Shown: one piece after another, positions 1 to 9,918 of the stretch | How positions within the stretch are numbered: position 1 is the stretch's first letter | Layout of the letters: each line of letters starts with the position of its first letter | Assembly (NCBI GenBank): GCA_020638875.1 | Contig: JACKHS010000005.1 | Span: forward strand, 1 to 64,000 | Length of the DNA stretch: 64,000 bases | Reading direction: 5' to 3' | Source of the DNA: Planctomycetota bacterium | GTDB lineage: Bacteria > Planctomycetota > UBA1135 > GCA-002686595 | Made by a program: the position numbers and the translations under genes | The notes under the pieces: model-generated | Told to the model about the DNA's origin: nothing | Databases searched by the model: none | What the model saw: the letters and a program-made list of their open reading frames with translations, nothing else

Positions 1-2
1 TC

Positions 3-803
3 GACCGCTTGACCACCGAGCTCGCCGTCGCGAAGGCGCGCAGCGCCGCGAAGGCCGCCGAGCTCGAGGAGGCGCGCGTCGGCACGCGCGCCGAGGACCT
101 CGCCATCGCGCGCGCGCGCGTCGACCAGGCGCAGGCGCGCCTCGCCGAAGCGCGCCGCGGCCTGCAGGAGACGCGCCTCGTCGCCCTGACCGACGGCGTC
201 GTGCTGCGCCGCCTGGCGTCGGTGGGCGACCACGTGACCGTCGGCACGGCGGTGCTCGAGGTGGTCGACCTCGGCGACCTGGAGGTCGAGATCGAGATCC
301 CCGGCCGCTACGCGTACGAGCTGGGCGACGCGCCGCGCGTGCTGCTGACGGCCGACGACCTGCCGGGCTGGAGCTACGAGACCGCGCTCAGCGCGCGCAT
401 CCCCGCCGCGGACGAGCGCAGCCGCAACTACACCGGCGTCGTGCGCCTCGAGCGCGGCGGCGCCGGCGCAGCGCTGCGGCCGGGCATGTTCGTGCGCGCC
501 GAGGTCGACCTGCGGCTGCGCGAGGACGTGCTGGTCGTGCCGGCCGACGCCGTGCGCCGCACGCCGCTCGGCACCGAGATCGCGAAGGCCGTGGTCGGCG
601 AGGCGCAGGGCGAGGGCCCGCCGCCGACGACCGCCGAAGTGCTCGCGGTGGACGTGCTCGCGAGCTACGGCGGCCAGAGCGCCGTCGCCTTGAAGGACCC
701 GGCCGCGAGCCTCGCCGCAGGAGAGCGCGTCGTGCTCTCGGGCGTCGACCGCGTCTTCCCCGGCGCGCCGCTCCTGCCGGCGCAAGCCGCTCCTGCGCCG
801 TGA
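3..803 (+). CDS. RND efflux periplasmic adaptor (HlyD/MFP family), 5' partial
   Basis: This is the membrane-fusion subunit that links an inner-membrane RND pump to an outer-membrane channel. The frame is open back to the window edge, so the N-terminus and signal sequence are missing; the TTG at 9 is an internal codon. Visible parts are an Ala/Arg/Glu-rich coiled-coil hairpin (about the first 60 codons), a lipoyl-like half motif (TDGVVLRRL...VGDHVTVG), then beta-barrel and membrane-proximal segments (RPGMFVRAEVDL, VPADAVRR). The stop overlaps the GTG of the next gene, so adaptor and pump are co-translated. The substrate cannot be read from sequence. Confidence 0.88.
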   Translation, partial: DRLTTELAVAKARSAAKAAELEEARVGTRAEDLAIARARVDQAQARLAEARRGLQETRLVALTDGVVLRRLASVGDHVTVGTAVLEVVDLGDLEVEIEIPGRYAYELGDAPRVLLTADDLPGWSYETALSARIPAADERSRNYTGVVRLERGGAGAALRPGMFVRAEVDLRLREDVLVVPADAVRRTPLGTEIAKAVVGEAQGEGPPPTTAEVLAVDVLASYGGQSAVALKDPAASLAAGERVVLSGVDRVFPGAPLLPAQAAPAP

Positions 804-3800
804 ACCCCATCCGCGCCGCCGTCGAGCGCCCGCACACCGTCGCGGTCGCCTACCTGCTCGTCGTGCTGTTCAGCGTGCTCGCGCTGCAGCGCATCCCGGT
901 GCAGCTCAAGCCCACGGTCGACGTGCCGCGCGTCAACGTGACGACGATCTTCCGGGGCGCGAGCGCCGTCGAGGTCGAGGAGCAGGTCACGCGCGAGCTC
1001 GAGGACGTGCTGCAGAGCGTGTCGGGGCTCGACGAGCTCTCGAGCACCTCGAGCGAGGGGCAGAGCTCGATCACGCTCGAGTTCGGCCTCGACACCGACG
1101 TGCAGCTCGCGATGACCGACGTGGTCACGAAGCTCGCGCAGGTGCCGCCGCTGCCCGACGAGGCCGAGGAGCCCGTGGCCGCGATCGCCAGCTCCACCGA
1201 CCGCGAGATGGTCATGTGGATGGTGGTGCAGTCCAACCAGACGCCCGAGGAGGTGCGCCGCGCCGTGCAGGACGACATCCTCGCGCGCATCGAGCGCGTG
1301 CAGGGCGTGTCGAGCGTGATGGTCGCCGGCGGCGCCGAGCGCGAGGTGCAGGTGCGCGTCGACCCCGACAAGCTCGTGGCGCGCGGCGTGACCTTCGACG
1401 AGCTGCTGAGCGCGATCGCGGCCGGCAACCAGAACCTGCGCGGCGGCACGGTCGAGACGGCCTCGCGCCAGCTCGTCGTGCGCACCATCGGCAAGGCCGT
1501 CGTGCCCGCGGAGCTCGAGCGCCTGATCGTCAAGGAGACCGCGGGCGGCTCGGTGCTCCTCGGCGAGGTGGCCGACGTCGTGGACGGCTACCAGGAGCGC
1601 ACGGGCTTCCTGAAGATGAACGGGAAGTACGGCGTCGCGCTCGGCGTGCGGCGCGAGGTGGGCGCGAACGTCGTCGAGATCACGCGCGACCTGGACGCGC
1701 TGCGCGCGGAGCTCAACCAGGGCTTCCTCGACCGCGGCGTCGACCTGTGGCTCTCGCCGGTCTACCGCGAGACCGACTACATCGACGAGGCCATCGGCTT
1801 CGTGAAGAACAACCTCGTGGTCGGCGCGGCGCTCGCCATCGGCGTGCTGCTGGTCTTCCTGCGCAGTCTGCGCTCCATCCTCGTCGTCGCGGTGACGATC
1901 CCCGTCTCGCTGGTCAGCGTGTTCCTCGTCATGAACGCGCTCGGCCGCACGCTGAACGTCATCAGCCTCGCCGGCATCGCGTTCGCGTCGGGCATGGTGG
2001 TCGACAACGCGATCGTCGTGCTCGAGAACGTGTTCCGCCACCTCGAGATGGGCAAGCGCCCGCGCGAGGCGGCGATCGACGGCGGCAAGGAGGTGTGGGG
2101 CGGCGTGCTCGCCTCGACGTTGACCACGGTGGCGGTGTTCGTGCCGATCCTGCTGCAGCGCGACGAGGCCAGCCAGCTCTTCAAGGACATGGCGCTGGCG
2201 ATCTCGGCCGCGGTGGCGGCGTCGCTCGCCGCCGCGTTGACCATCGTGCCGGTGCTGTGCTCGCTGCTCTTCCGCAGCGCGCGCGCCGTGCCCTCGAGCG
2301 AGGAGGCGGCGGCGCGCGGGCTGTTCGCGCGCGGCTACGCGGCCTTCTGCACGCGCCTGGCGAACCCGCGCCCGGGCTCGTTCGGCGTGAAGCTGGGCTT
2401 CGTGCTCGTCGTCGTCGCGGCGTCGCTGCTCTCGATCGAGCTGGCGCCCTCGGCCGAGTACCTGCCGACCGGCAACCGCAACATGGTGATGTTCTTCGCC
2501 GACCCGATCCCCGGCACCAAGCCCGAGACCGTCGCCGAGAACTACCGCCCGTTCGAGCAGTTCGTGATGGCGCAGCCCGAGTTCCTGCGCATGTTCGCGG
2601 TCTCGGGCGGCTTCAACGGCGGCGGCATCATCCTCAAGCCCGAGTACGCCGACAACGAGGCGCTGACGGCCTTCACGAACAAGCTGTTCTTCGGGATGAC
2701 GCTGCCCGGGTGGCGCTTCTTCGTGCCGGTGCGCTCGAGCATCTTCCAGGACCCCGGCAAGCAGTTCGAGGTCGAGCTCTCCGGTCCCGACCTCGACACG
2801 CTCGAGGCGGCCTCGAAGCGGCTCGAGCAGCGCATCGGCGCGCTGGAGGGCGTGACGAGCGTGCGCGGTTCGCTCGTCACCGGTCGGCCCGAGCTGCACG
2901 TCGAGGTCGACGAGCAGAAGGCGAAGGACCTCGGCCTCGACGTCGCGGCGGTCGGCCGCGTGGTCGAGACGGTCATCGCCGGCCGGCGCATGACGACGAT
3001 GATCGACCGCGGTCGCGAGGTCGACGTCAACGTGCTCGCGCCGCAGTGGCGCATCGAGTCGCCCGAAGCGCTCGAGGAGCTGACCTTCCTCGCGCCCGAC
3101 GGCCAGGCCGTCGCGCTCGGCAGCGTGGCGCACGTCACGCGCACCACCGGCCCGCAGAGCATCCAGCGCCTCGAGCGCGAGCGGAACGTGCTGCTCACCG
3201 TGAACATCGCGCCCGAGGCGCCGCTCTCGGACGTGGTGGGGGAGGTCGAGCAGCAGGTCTTCCCGGACATGTTCCGCGAGCTCGGCCCGTCCTACACGCT
3301 CGCCGTGGGCGGCTCGGCCGACAAGCTGAAGACCACGCTCGAGGCGCTGACGAGCGGCCTCGGCCTGTCGGTGCTCATCATCTACCTGCTGCTGGTGTCG
3401 CTCTTCCGCTCGTGGCTGCTGCCCGGCGTGATCCTCGTGACCGTGCCGCTCGCGCTGTCGGGCGGCGTGCTCGGCATCCGCGTCGCGGCGGCGCTGACGA
3501 ACGGCGCGGCGTCCTTCGACGTGATCGCCATGCTGGGCTTCGTGATCCTGGCCGGCCTCGTCGTGAACAACGCCATCCTGATCGTCCACCAGGCGAACAA
3601 CTTCCGCGAGGAGGGCATGGACGCGCGCCACGCGCTGGCGGAGTCCGCGCGCACGCGCCTGCGCCCGATCGCGATGAGCGTCATCACCACCGTGTTCGGC
3701 ATGCTGCCGCTGGCCGCGGGCGGCGGCGCCGGGGCCGAGCTCTACCAGGGCCTGGGGGCGGTGATCGTGGGCGGGCTGGTCGTGAGCACGCTGTTCACGC

Positions 3801-3925
3801 TCTTCCTCGTGCCCGTCCTGCTCAGCCTGGGCCACGACCTGGGGGTCGGGACGGGCCGCGTTGACAGCTCCGAGACCGCGCCCGTATCCTCCTCCGCCCC
3901 GGAACCGGCCGTCAGCCCCTCCTGA
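800..3925 (+). CDS. RND-family efflux transporter permease
   Basis: This is a proton-driven inner-membrane pump, 1041 aa, the normal length for the AcrB/HAE1 family. The N-terminus has the first transmembrane helix followed by a porter domain (TIFRGASAVEVEEQVTRELE). The helix-4 region carries the family Asp (GMVVDNAIVVLENVF), and a second membrane half follows near residues 850-1020 (AGLVVNNAILIVHQ). The GTG start overlaps the adaptor's TGA. An RND pump of this sort could export drugs, metals or lipids; nothing here decides which. The outer-membrane partner is either upstream of the window or elsewhere. Confidence 0.93.
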   Translation: MNPIRAAVERPHTVAVAYLLVVLFSVLALQRIPVQLKPTVDVPRVNVTTIFRGASAVEVEEQVTRELEDVLQSVSGLDELSSTSSEGQSSITLEFGLDTDVQLAMTDVVTKLAQVPPLPDEAEEPVAAIASSTDREMVMWMVVQSNQTPEEVRRAVQDDILARIERVQGVSSVMVAGGAEREVQVRVDPDKLVARGVTFDELLSAIAAGNQNLRGGTVETASRQLVVRTIGKAVVPAELERLIVKETAGGSVLLGEVADVVDGYQERTGFLKMNGKYGVALGVRREVGANVVEITRDLDALRAELNQGFLDRGVDLWLSPVYRETDYIDEAIGFVKNNLVVGAALAIGVLLVFLRSLRSILVVAVTIPVSLVSVFLVMNALGRTLNVISLAGIAFASGMVVDNAIVVLENVFRHLEMGKRPREAAIDGGKEVWGGVLASTLTTVAVFVPILLQRDEASQLFKDMALAISAAVAASLAAALTIVPVLCSLLFRSARAVPSSEEAAARGLFARGYAAFCTRLANPRPGSFGVKLGFVLVVVAASLLSIELAPSAEYLPTGNRNMVMFFADPIPGTKPETVAENYRPFEQFVMAQPEFLRMFAVSGGFNGGGIILKPEYADNEALTAFTNKLFFGMTLPGWRFFVPVRSSIFQDPGKQFEVELSGPDLDTLEAASKRLEQRIGALEGVTSVRGSLVTGRPELHVEVDEQKAKDLGLDVAAVGRVVETVIAGRRMTTMIDRGREVDVNVLAPQWRIESPEALEELTFLAPDGQAVALGSVAHVTRTTGPQSIQRLERERNVLLTVNIAPEAPLSDVVGEVEQQVFPDMFRELGPSYTLAVGGSADKLKTTLEALTSGLGLSVLIIYLLLVSLFRSWLLPGVILVTVPLALSGGVLGIRVAAALTNGAASFDVIAMLGFVILAGLVVNNAILIVHQANNFREEGMDARHALAESARTRLRPIAMSVITTVFGMLPLAAGGGAGAELYQGLGAVIVGGLVVSTLFTLFLVPVLLSLGHDLGVGTGRVDSSETAPVSSSAPEPAVSPS

Positions 3926-3996
3926 CGGGGGCTCCCCCGTAACCGCCGCCTTCGCGGGCGGTACCCCGAGCCGACACCCCCCGGCCTCTCCGGGGG
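3909..3996 (+). terminator. cluster of GC hairpins after the RND operon
   Basis: Four inverted repeats sit end to end. 3909-3928 has 7-bp arms CCGTCAG/CTGACGG around the stop codon. 3925-3940 has arms ACGGGGG/CCCCCGT. 3942-3962 has arms ACCGCC/GGCGGT. 3978-3996 has arms CCCCCGG/CCGGGGG with a 5-nt loop. The first two share 3925-3928 and so cannot both form. No T-tract follows, so this is a GC-hairpin type terminator or an RNA stability element, not a classical intrinsic terminator. Confidence 0.55.
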
Positions 3997-4042
3997 CCGA
4001 CGCCCCCCGCCCCGGCCTCCCGCGCCGCACGCCACGCTGCCC

Positions 4043-5419
4043 ATGAACGCCTCCCCCCTCCGCCTCGGTCTGGCCCTGGCCCTGCTCGGCCTGCCGGCCG
4101 CTGCCGACACGATCTACCTGCTCGACGGCACCTCCATCGACGAGGTCTCCATCACCAACGAGACCTGCCAGGAGATCGAGTACAAGGACAGCTCGAAGAA
4201 GAAGACCGTGAAGACCGACGACGTGCTGCGCGTCGAGTTCACGGCGAAGTCGGCGCTGGTCGACCGCGCGGACACGGCGGCCGCGGAGGATCAGCTCGGG
4301 GCCGCGATCGGCGACTTCACGACCTACGTCGAAGGCCAGCTCTCGAGCGGCAAGAAGCCGCGCTACGAGTGGGAGCCCGCGTACGCGATGCACCGCCTCG
4401 TCGAGCTGTACGGCATCGTCGGCGACGCGCAGGGCCTGATCGGCGCGGCCGACAAGCTGATCGCGAACGCGCCCGACTCGCGTCACGTGCCCGAGGCCTA
4501 CCTGGCCAAGGCCGACGCGCAGTTCCAGACGGGCGACGCCGCGGGCGCCAAGAAGACGCTCGACGCGATGCACGACTTCATCCAGGCGAAGCGCCTCTCG
4601 CCGCGCTGGGACCTCGAGCAGAAGCTCGCCAGCGCGCTGTGCGACGCGAAGCTCACCGGCAAGAAGCTGCGCGACGAGCTCGACAAGGTCTCGAAGGAGG
4701 CCGGCGGCAACTTCCCGCAGGTCAAGAACGCCGCCGACGTCGCGGTGGCCGAGTCCTGGCTCGCCGAGCAGAAGTTCAACGAGGCCGAGCCGATCTTCAA
4801 GCGCGTCACCGACCAGCCCAAGGCCGGCCGCGCGACCCTCGCCGCCGCGTACACCGGGCTCGGCGACTGCCTGTTCAAGCGCGCGACCACCAAGGAGGGC
4901 GAGGAGCGCGCCGCGCTGATGACCGACGCCATCGAGGCCTACATGCGCGTCGTGGTCGTCTACAAGGACCAGGTGCGCTACGTGCCGAAGGCCATGTTCT
5001 GGGCCGGCCGCGCGCTCGACGACTCCAACGACGAGCTGCAGAAGGAGAAGGCCCAGAAGCTCTACGCGAAGGTCGCCCGCGACTACGCCGGCTCCAAGTG
5101 GGCCGAGGAAGCGCGCAACTTCCGCAAGTCGCCAGCTCGTCCGGCGAAGACCGGAATGCCCCGCGCGGCGGGCGCTCCCCAGCGGGGGGCGCCTGCCGCC
5201 GCGCGTTCGGGGCGCGCCCTGCGCGGCGCCTCGCGGCGCCGGGGGCTACGTCGCGCGCGGCGCGGCGGACTCCCCACTTCTCGCGGCGCCGCGAGCGCGC
5301 CGAGTTGTCCACGTCGCGACCGCGCGCGCCACGGCGGCGCGCGCGGGCGGTCTGCTCCTGCACCGGCGAACGATCCCGCGGGCCGTGGTGGCCCCCGCCG
5401 GCGAGGAGGAGGTGGATGA
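4043..5419 (+). CDS. secreted TPR-repeat protein
   Basis: The start has a clear signal peptide (residues 1-21, ending LPAAA before DTIYLLDG). An N-terminal beta-rich segment resembles the region that precedes TPRs in planctomycete envelope proteins. Helical TPR-like repeats run through about residue 360 (WAEEARNF). The last ~90 residues are Arg/Ala/Pro/Gly-rich with no repeat signature, and the DNA there folds into GC hairpins. The natural C-terminus may therefore lie near 5130, with a frameshift or lost stop extending the frame. The final TGA overlaps the ATG of the sigma factor (ATGA, 5416-5419), which favours real coupling. Specific role unknown; probably a periplasmic scaffold. Confidence 0.7.
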   Translation: MNASPLRLGLALALLGLPAAADTIYLLDGTSIDEVSITNETCQEIEYKDSSKKKTVKTDDVLRVEFTAKSALVDRADTAAAEDQLGAAIGDFTTYVEGQLSSGKKPRYEWEPAYAMHRLVELYGIVGDAQGLIGAADKLIANAPDSRHVPEAYLAKADAQFQTGDAAGAKKTLDAMHDFIQAKRLSPRWDLEQKLASALCDAKLTGKKLRDELDKVSKEAGGNFPQVKNAADVAVAESWLAEQKFNEAEPIFKRVTDQPKAGRATLAAAYTGLGDCLFKRATTKEGEERAALMTDAIEAYMRVVVVYKDQVRYVPKAMFWAGRALDDSNDELQKEKAQKLYAKVARDYAGSKWAEEARNFRKSPARPAKTGMPRAAGAPQRGAPAAARSGRALRGASRRRGLRRARRGGLPTSRGAASAPSCPRRDRARHGGARGRSAPAPANDPAGRGGPRRRGGGG

Positions 5420-6012
5420 GCCCCACGAGCTTGGAGGCCGCGGCCTGGGCCGACCTGGAGCCCTTGCGCCGCGAGGTGATGCGCGCCCTGCGCCGCGACT
5501 GTCGCGACGAGAACCAACTGGACGACGTGGTGCAGGAGACGTTCCTGCGCGCGGCGCGCTTCCGGCGCGGCCTGGCCGACCGCGCGCGGCTGCGCGCCTG
5601 GGTGGTGCGCATCGCGCGCAACGTGCTGAGCGACCACGTGCGGCGCGAGCGCACTTACCGCGGCGTGGACGGCGCGGACGAGATCCTCGCGCTCGCCGAG
5701 AGCCGCGAGCTGACGCCGGGCGAGGCGCCCACGCGGCACCTCGTCGTGGCCGAGCAGCCGCTGCCGCAGGACGAGCTCACCGGCCTCCTGGCCGAGGTGT
5801 TGCCGCGCCTCTCCGCGCAGGAGCGCGGGCTGCTCGAGCGCTACTACGGCGAGGGGCGCTGCTGCTCGGAGGCCGGCGACGCGCTCGGGTTGAGCGCCGA
5901 GCGCGTCAAGATGCGCCTGTACCGGCTGCGCGGCTGCCTGCGGCGCGAGCTCGAGCGCCGCGCGCGGCTGCGGCGGGCGGAGCGCGGGCACCCGCTGGAG
6001 GCGTCGGCGTGA
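5416..6012 (+). CDS. ECF-type RNA polymerase sigma factor (sigma-70 family)
   Basis: This 198-aa protein is the usual size of an ECF sigma factor. It has region 2 (LEPLRREVMRAL...LDDVVQETFLRA...LRAWVVRIARNV) and region 4 (PRLSAQERGLLERYYGEG...ALGLSAERVKMRLYRLR). The ATG at 5416 was chosen because it overlaps the upstream stop and is preceded by a strong GGAGGAGG site. A longer open frame exists upstream in this phase but is Arg-rich shadow. No anti-sigma factor is adjacent. The neighbouring exported TPR proteins are in the same operon and might belong to its signalling circuit, which is inference. Confidence 0.88.
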   Translation: MSPTSLEAAAWADLEPLRREVMRALRRDCRDENQLDDVVQETFLRAARFRRGLADRARLRAWVVRIARNVLSDHVRRERTYRGVDGADEILALAESRELTPGEAPTRHLVVAEQPLPQDELTGLLAEVLPRLSAQERGLLERYYGEGRCCSEAGDALGLSAERVKMRLYRLRGCLRRELERRARLRRAERGHPLEASA

Positions 6013-6824
6013 GGGCCCTCGCGTTGGCGCTCGCGCTCGCGTTCGGCGGCGCGCCGGCGGCGGCCGGCGACGAGCCGCCGCGACCGATCGTCGTGCCGCG
6101 GCTCGCCGACGCGCGCGCGCAGCTCGACCACGCGCGCGAGCTCAAGCTGCGCTTGCGCGGGCTGGCCGGCGCGGCGCGCGACTGCGCGCGCGCCGAGGCC
6201 GTGGCGGCCTACCGCGCGGTACGCCGGCACCACCCGACCGCGCGCGCGCTGAGCGCGGAGGCGGCCTTCCGCGCGGGAGAACTGCTGCGCTCGGCGGACC
6301 GCCGCGACGAGGCGCGCACCGAGTTCGAGGCCGCGCGCGACCTCGGCGCGGGGACACCGTGGGGCGCGCGCGGCGGGCTCGAGGCGGCGCACCTGCTGCG
6401 CGGCGCGGGGCGCCTGCTCGACGCGCTCGAGGCCTACCTGGCGGTGGCGGGCGAGGACGAGGCCGAGGCGTGCCACCGCGACCGTGCGCGCTACTGGAGC
6501 GGCCGCGTGCAGGCCGACCTCGGGCGCGCGCGCGAGGCGCGGCGCACCTTCGAGCGCGTGGCGCGCGAGGCGCTCGGGCCGCTCGAGCGCATCGACGGCT
6601 TCGACGCGTGGGCGAGCGCGCTCGTCGCCGAGGGGGAGCTCGAGGGCGCCGCGGGCGTGCTCGAGCTGTGCTACGCCGAGCTGCGGCCGAGCGCCGCCGA
6701 GCGCACGCTGCTCGGCCTGCGCGTCGCGGGCGCGCTCGAGCGCATGCGCGCGCCGGCCCGGCTCAAGCGCGCCGTCGAGCACCGCGACCGCGCGCGCCGC
6801 GAGGCCGGCGTGGGCGCGCGCTGA
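6009..6824 (+). CDS. exported TPR-like helical repeat protein
   Basis: The GTG at 6009 overlaps the TGA of the sigma gene and opens directly into a signal peptide (MRALALALALAF, cleavage near APAAAG). The 271-aa product has Ala/Arg/Glu helical pairs that look like TPRs (AAFRAGELLRSADRRDEA, RARYWSGRVQADLGRARE). The domain is degenerate and no catalytic motif is seen. Translational coupling to the sigma factor suggests a shared regulon. Function unknown. Confidence 0.7.
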   Translation: MRALALALALAFGGAPAAAGDEPPRPIVVPRLADARAQLDHARELKLRLRGLAGAARDCARAEAVAAYRAVRRHHPTARALSAEAAFRAGELLRSADRRDEARTEFEAARDLGAGTPWGARGGLEAAHLLRGAGRLLDALEAYLAVAGEDEAEACHRDRARYWSGRVQADLGRAREARRTFERVAREALGPLERIDGFDAWASALVAEGELEGAAGVLELCYAELRPSAAERTLLGLRVAGALERMRAPARLKRAVEHRDRARREAGVGAR

Positions 6825-6829
6825 ACGAC

Positions 6830-6865
6830 CACGGCCGCCCTCGGCGCGAGCCGGGGGCGGCCGTG
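6830..6865. terminator. bidirectional hairpin between convergent genes
   Basis: A perfect 11-bp inverted repeat, CACGGCCGCCC (6830-6840) and GGGCGGCCGTG (6855-6865), encloses a loop that can itself pair. It lies between the end of the TPR gene and the end of the UDP-glucose dehydrogenase gene, and fits a shared terminator for both strands. No T-run is present. Confidence 0.75.
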
Positions 6866-6887
6866 AAGGCGCGCGACGCGGCGGCGC

Positions 6888-8189
<1,302 letters not shown>

Positions 8190-8281
8190 GAGGAGTGGGG
8201 GTGTGAGGCTGGGGGGGACCGCTCGGGAGCCGGGCACGCGGCGGCGACTCGCGTGCGTCATCGCTCGTCCCGGGGCCTCCG

Positions 8282-8310
8282 TTGGAGGGGAGGGGCCGGG
8301 AGGATACCCT
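8282..8310 (+). promoter_or_regulatory. sigma70-type promoter for tRNA-Val
   Basis: TTGGAG (8282-8287), a 17-nt spacer, then TACCCT (8305-8310). Predicted transcription starts about 17 nt before the mature tRNA 5' end at 8334. Confidence 0.6.
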
Positions 8311-8333
8311 AGTCGTCCCGCTCCTGGCACGGA

Positions 8334-8409
8334 GGGCGATTGACTCAGTTGGTAGAGTGCCTCCCTTACAAGGAGGAAGTCGGGGGTTCGAGTCCCTCAT
8401 CGCCCACCA
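8334..8409 (+). tRNA. tRNA-Val (anticodon TAC)
   Basis: Full cloverleaf. The acceptor arms GGGCGAT (8334-8340) and ATCGCCC (8399-8405) pair. The D-arm ACTC/GAGT, anticodon stem CCTCC/GGAGG (8360-8364, 8372-8376) with loop CTTACAA, and T-arm GGGGGTTCGAGTCCC-type stem-loop are all present. The anticodon is 8367-8369 (TAC), reading GTA and, by wobble, other valine codons. The 3' CCA is encoded at 8407-8409. Confidence 0.97.
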
Positions 8410-8458
8410 TCGGCGGGACGGAAGGCCCGCGACGACGGCGGATCCGGCGCGCAGGAGC

Positions 8459-9768
8459 TCAGCGCGGCGCGTCCGGTGCGCGCGACGCCGAGGCTGCGGG
8501 CGCGTCCGGCGCCGGCGGGTCGGGCTCGACCGGCTCGACGAGGTACGCGCGGTGGCCGACGTCGCGCCGCGCGACGATCAGCTCGCCGCGCCGCGCGCCG
8601 TCGCCGCGCAGCTTGCGCGCGAGCGCCTCGGCTGGCTCGGGGTGGCTGCGCTTGCGCACCGCGAGCGGGCCCACGTCGTGCTCGCGCAGCAGGGCGCGCG
8701 CACGCGCTTGCGGTCGAGCGGCGCCGAGCCCAGCACGCGGAAGGCGCGCAGGAACGGCTCGCCGAGGGCGCGTCGCCCGCGAGGTAGCCCAGCCGCGGCG
8801 CCAGCGGGCGAGCCCTTCGCGCGCGGCCAGCCGGCCCAGCAGCCCGGAGCGCACCAGCGCCGGGTCGGGGTCGTGCAGGAAGGCCGGCGCTCGGCCGCGC
8901 GGCGGGCGCCAGGGCGGCCACCTCCTGCGGCGCGCCGGCGACCTCCGCGCGCGCGCGCGCCGTCGGGCGCCAGGCGCACGGCCACGCGCTCGGCGCCCGT
9001 CGCCGCCGCGCCGGCCAGCGCGCCGGTCCAGAGCGTGACCTCGACCAGCTCGCCCGCGCGGCTCAGCCACTCGCGTCGGCGCGCGAGCCCCGCCGGCAGC
9101 GCCGCGGCCTCGGCGGCGAGCAGCGCGTCGGCGTCGAGCGCGGGCGCGAGCTTCAGGCACGCGCCGTCGAAGCTGCGCGCGACGCCCAGCGCGACGTCGA
9201 GCGGCGGCGACCAGGCGGCGGGGTCGAGCGCGCGGCGTGCGTCCGCGCGCCGGTCGGGGTCGACGAGCCACAGCGCGCTGCGCAACGGCGGCCGCGCGGC
9301 GTCGGCGCGCAGGAGTCGCGCGACGCGACCGTGGTGCGCGAGGTTGGCGCGCGCGTAGCGCAGCGACTCGACGTCGAGGTCGCCGCCCACGACGTCGACG
9401 CCTTCCAGGGCGAGCGCCAGCAGGTCCGCGCCGAGGCTGCACGTCGCGTCGAAGAGCGACGCGCCCGGCGCGCGCGCGTGCACGACGCGCGCGCGCTCAC
9501 GCGCCACGCGCTCGCTCGTCGCCTGCTCGAGTCCCTTCGCGTGCAGGTAGCGCAGCTCCATCACGGGGAAGCGCGCTCGAGCACGAGTTCGCAATTCGTG
9601 CAGCGCCGCCGCGCGTCGCGCGAGATCAGGTGCGAGACAACGGCTCAGGATTGTGATACTCCTCAGCGCGTCGACGCCTTCGGGCAGCGACTCCAGCGCG
9701 CGCTCCACCTCGTCGGCGAGGAGCGGGTCGTGATCGGGGAAGCTACCGGTGGAGCGACGGGTTCTCAT
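8459..9768 (-). pseudogene. THUMP-like class I SAM methyltransferase, frame-disrupted
   Basis: The N-terminal part reads continuously from ATG 9768: a helical leader, the short motif FPVMELRYLHAKG, then the SAM-binding motif (FDATCSLGADLLALA), an acidic loop (GGDLDVESLRYA) and WLVDPDRR. This matches the family described as THUMP-like SAM methyltransferases. After about 8950, in a GC-dinucleotide run, homology continues only by switching frame about five times. Pieces appear in order as LHDPDPALVRSG, RLGYLAGDA, EPFLRAFRVLGSAPLD and LREHDVGPLAVRKRS, ending at the TGA at 8459. All C-terminal motifs survive in order, which suggests sequence indels and not decay. Substrate unknown. Confidence 0.7.
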
Positions 9769-9796
9769 TCCAGAGAATCGAACGTGTTGGCTGCTG

Positions 9797-9818
9797 GGCT
9801 CCACGTGGGGGTGGAGCC
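9797..9818. promoter_or_regulatory. palindrome in the 9769-9918 divergent spacer
   Basis: A perfect 8-bp inverted repeat, GGCTCCAC (9797-9804) and GTGGAGCC (9811-9818), has a 6-nt centre. It lies between the divergently read methyltransferase and the NtrC-like regulator, so it could be an operator or a 5' leader hairpin. Nothing in the sequence decides between these. Confidence 0.4.
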
Positions 9819-9918
9819 TCTGAACTGGATCCCGCGCACCTCCGACCACGGCGACCCGCGCCGCCGGACCCGGACGCGCAACCCAGCCGGTCGTCCCCGG
9901 ACCGGTCGGAGGCATTCC

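Noticed and set aside
665..4573. A 1302-codon open frame on the minus strand opposite the RND genes
   Set aside because: It is His/Arg/Ala-rich, has no start signal or domain, and lies antisense to clearly coding RND genes. In DNA with this GC content, long antisense frames occur by chance.
5083..5991. A minus-strand frame opposite the ECF sigma factor
   Set aside because: Arg/Ala-rich with no homology; the plus strand has clear sigma regions 2 and 4.
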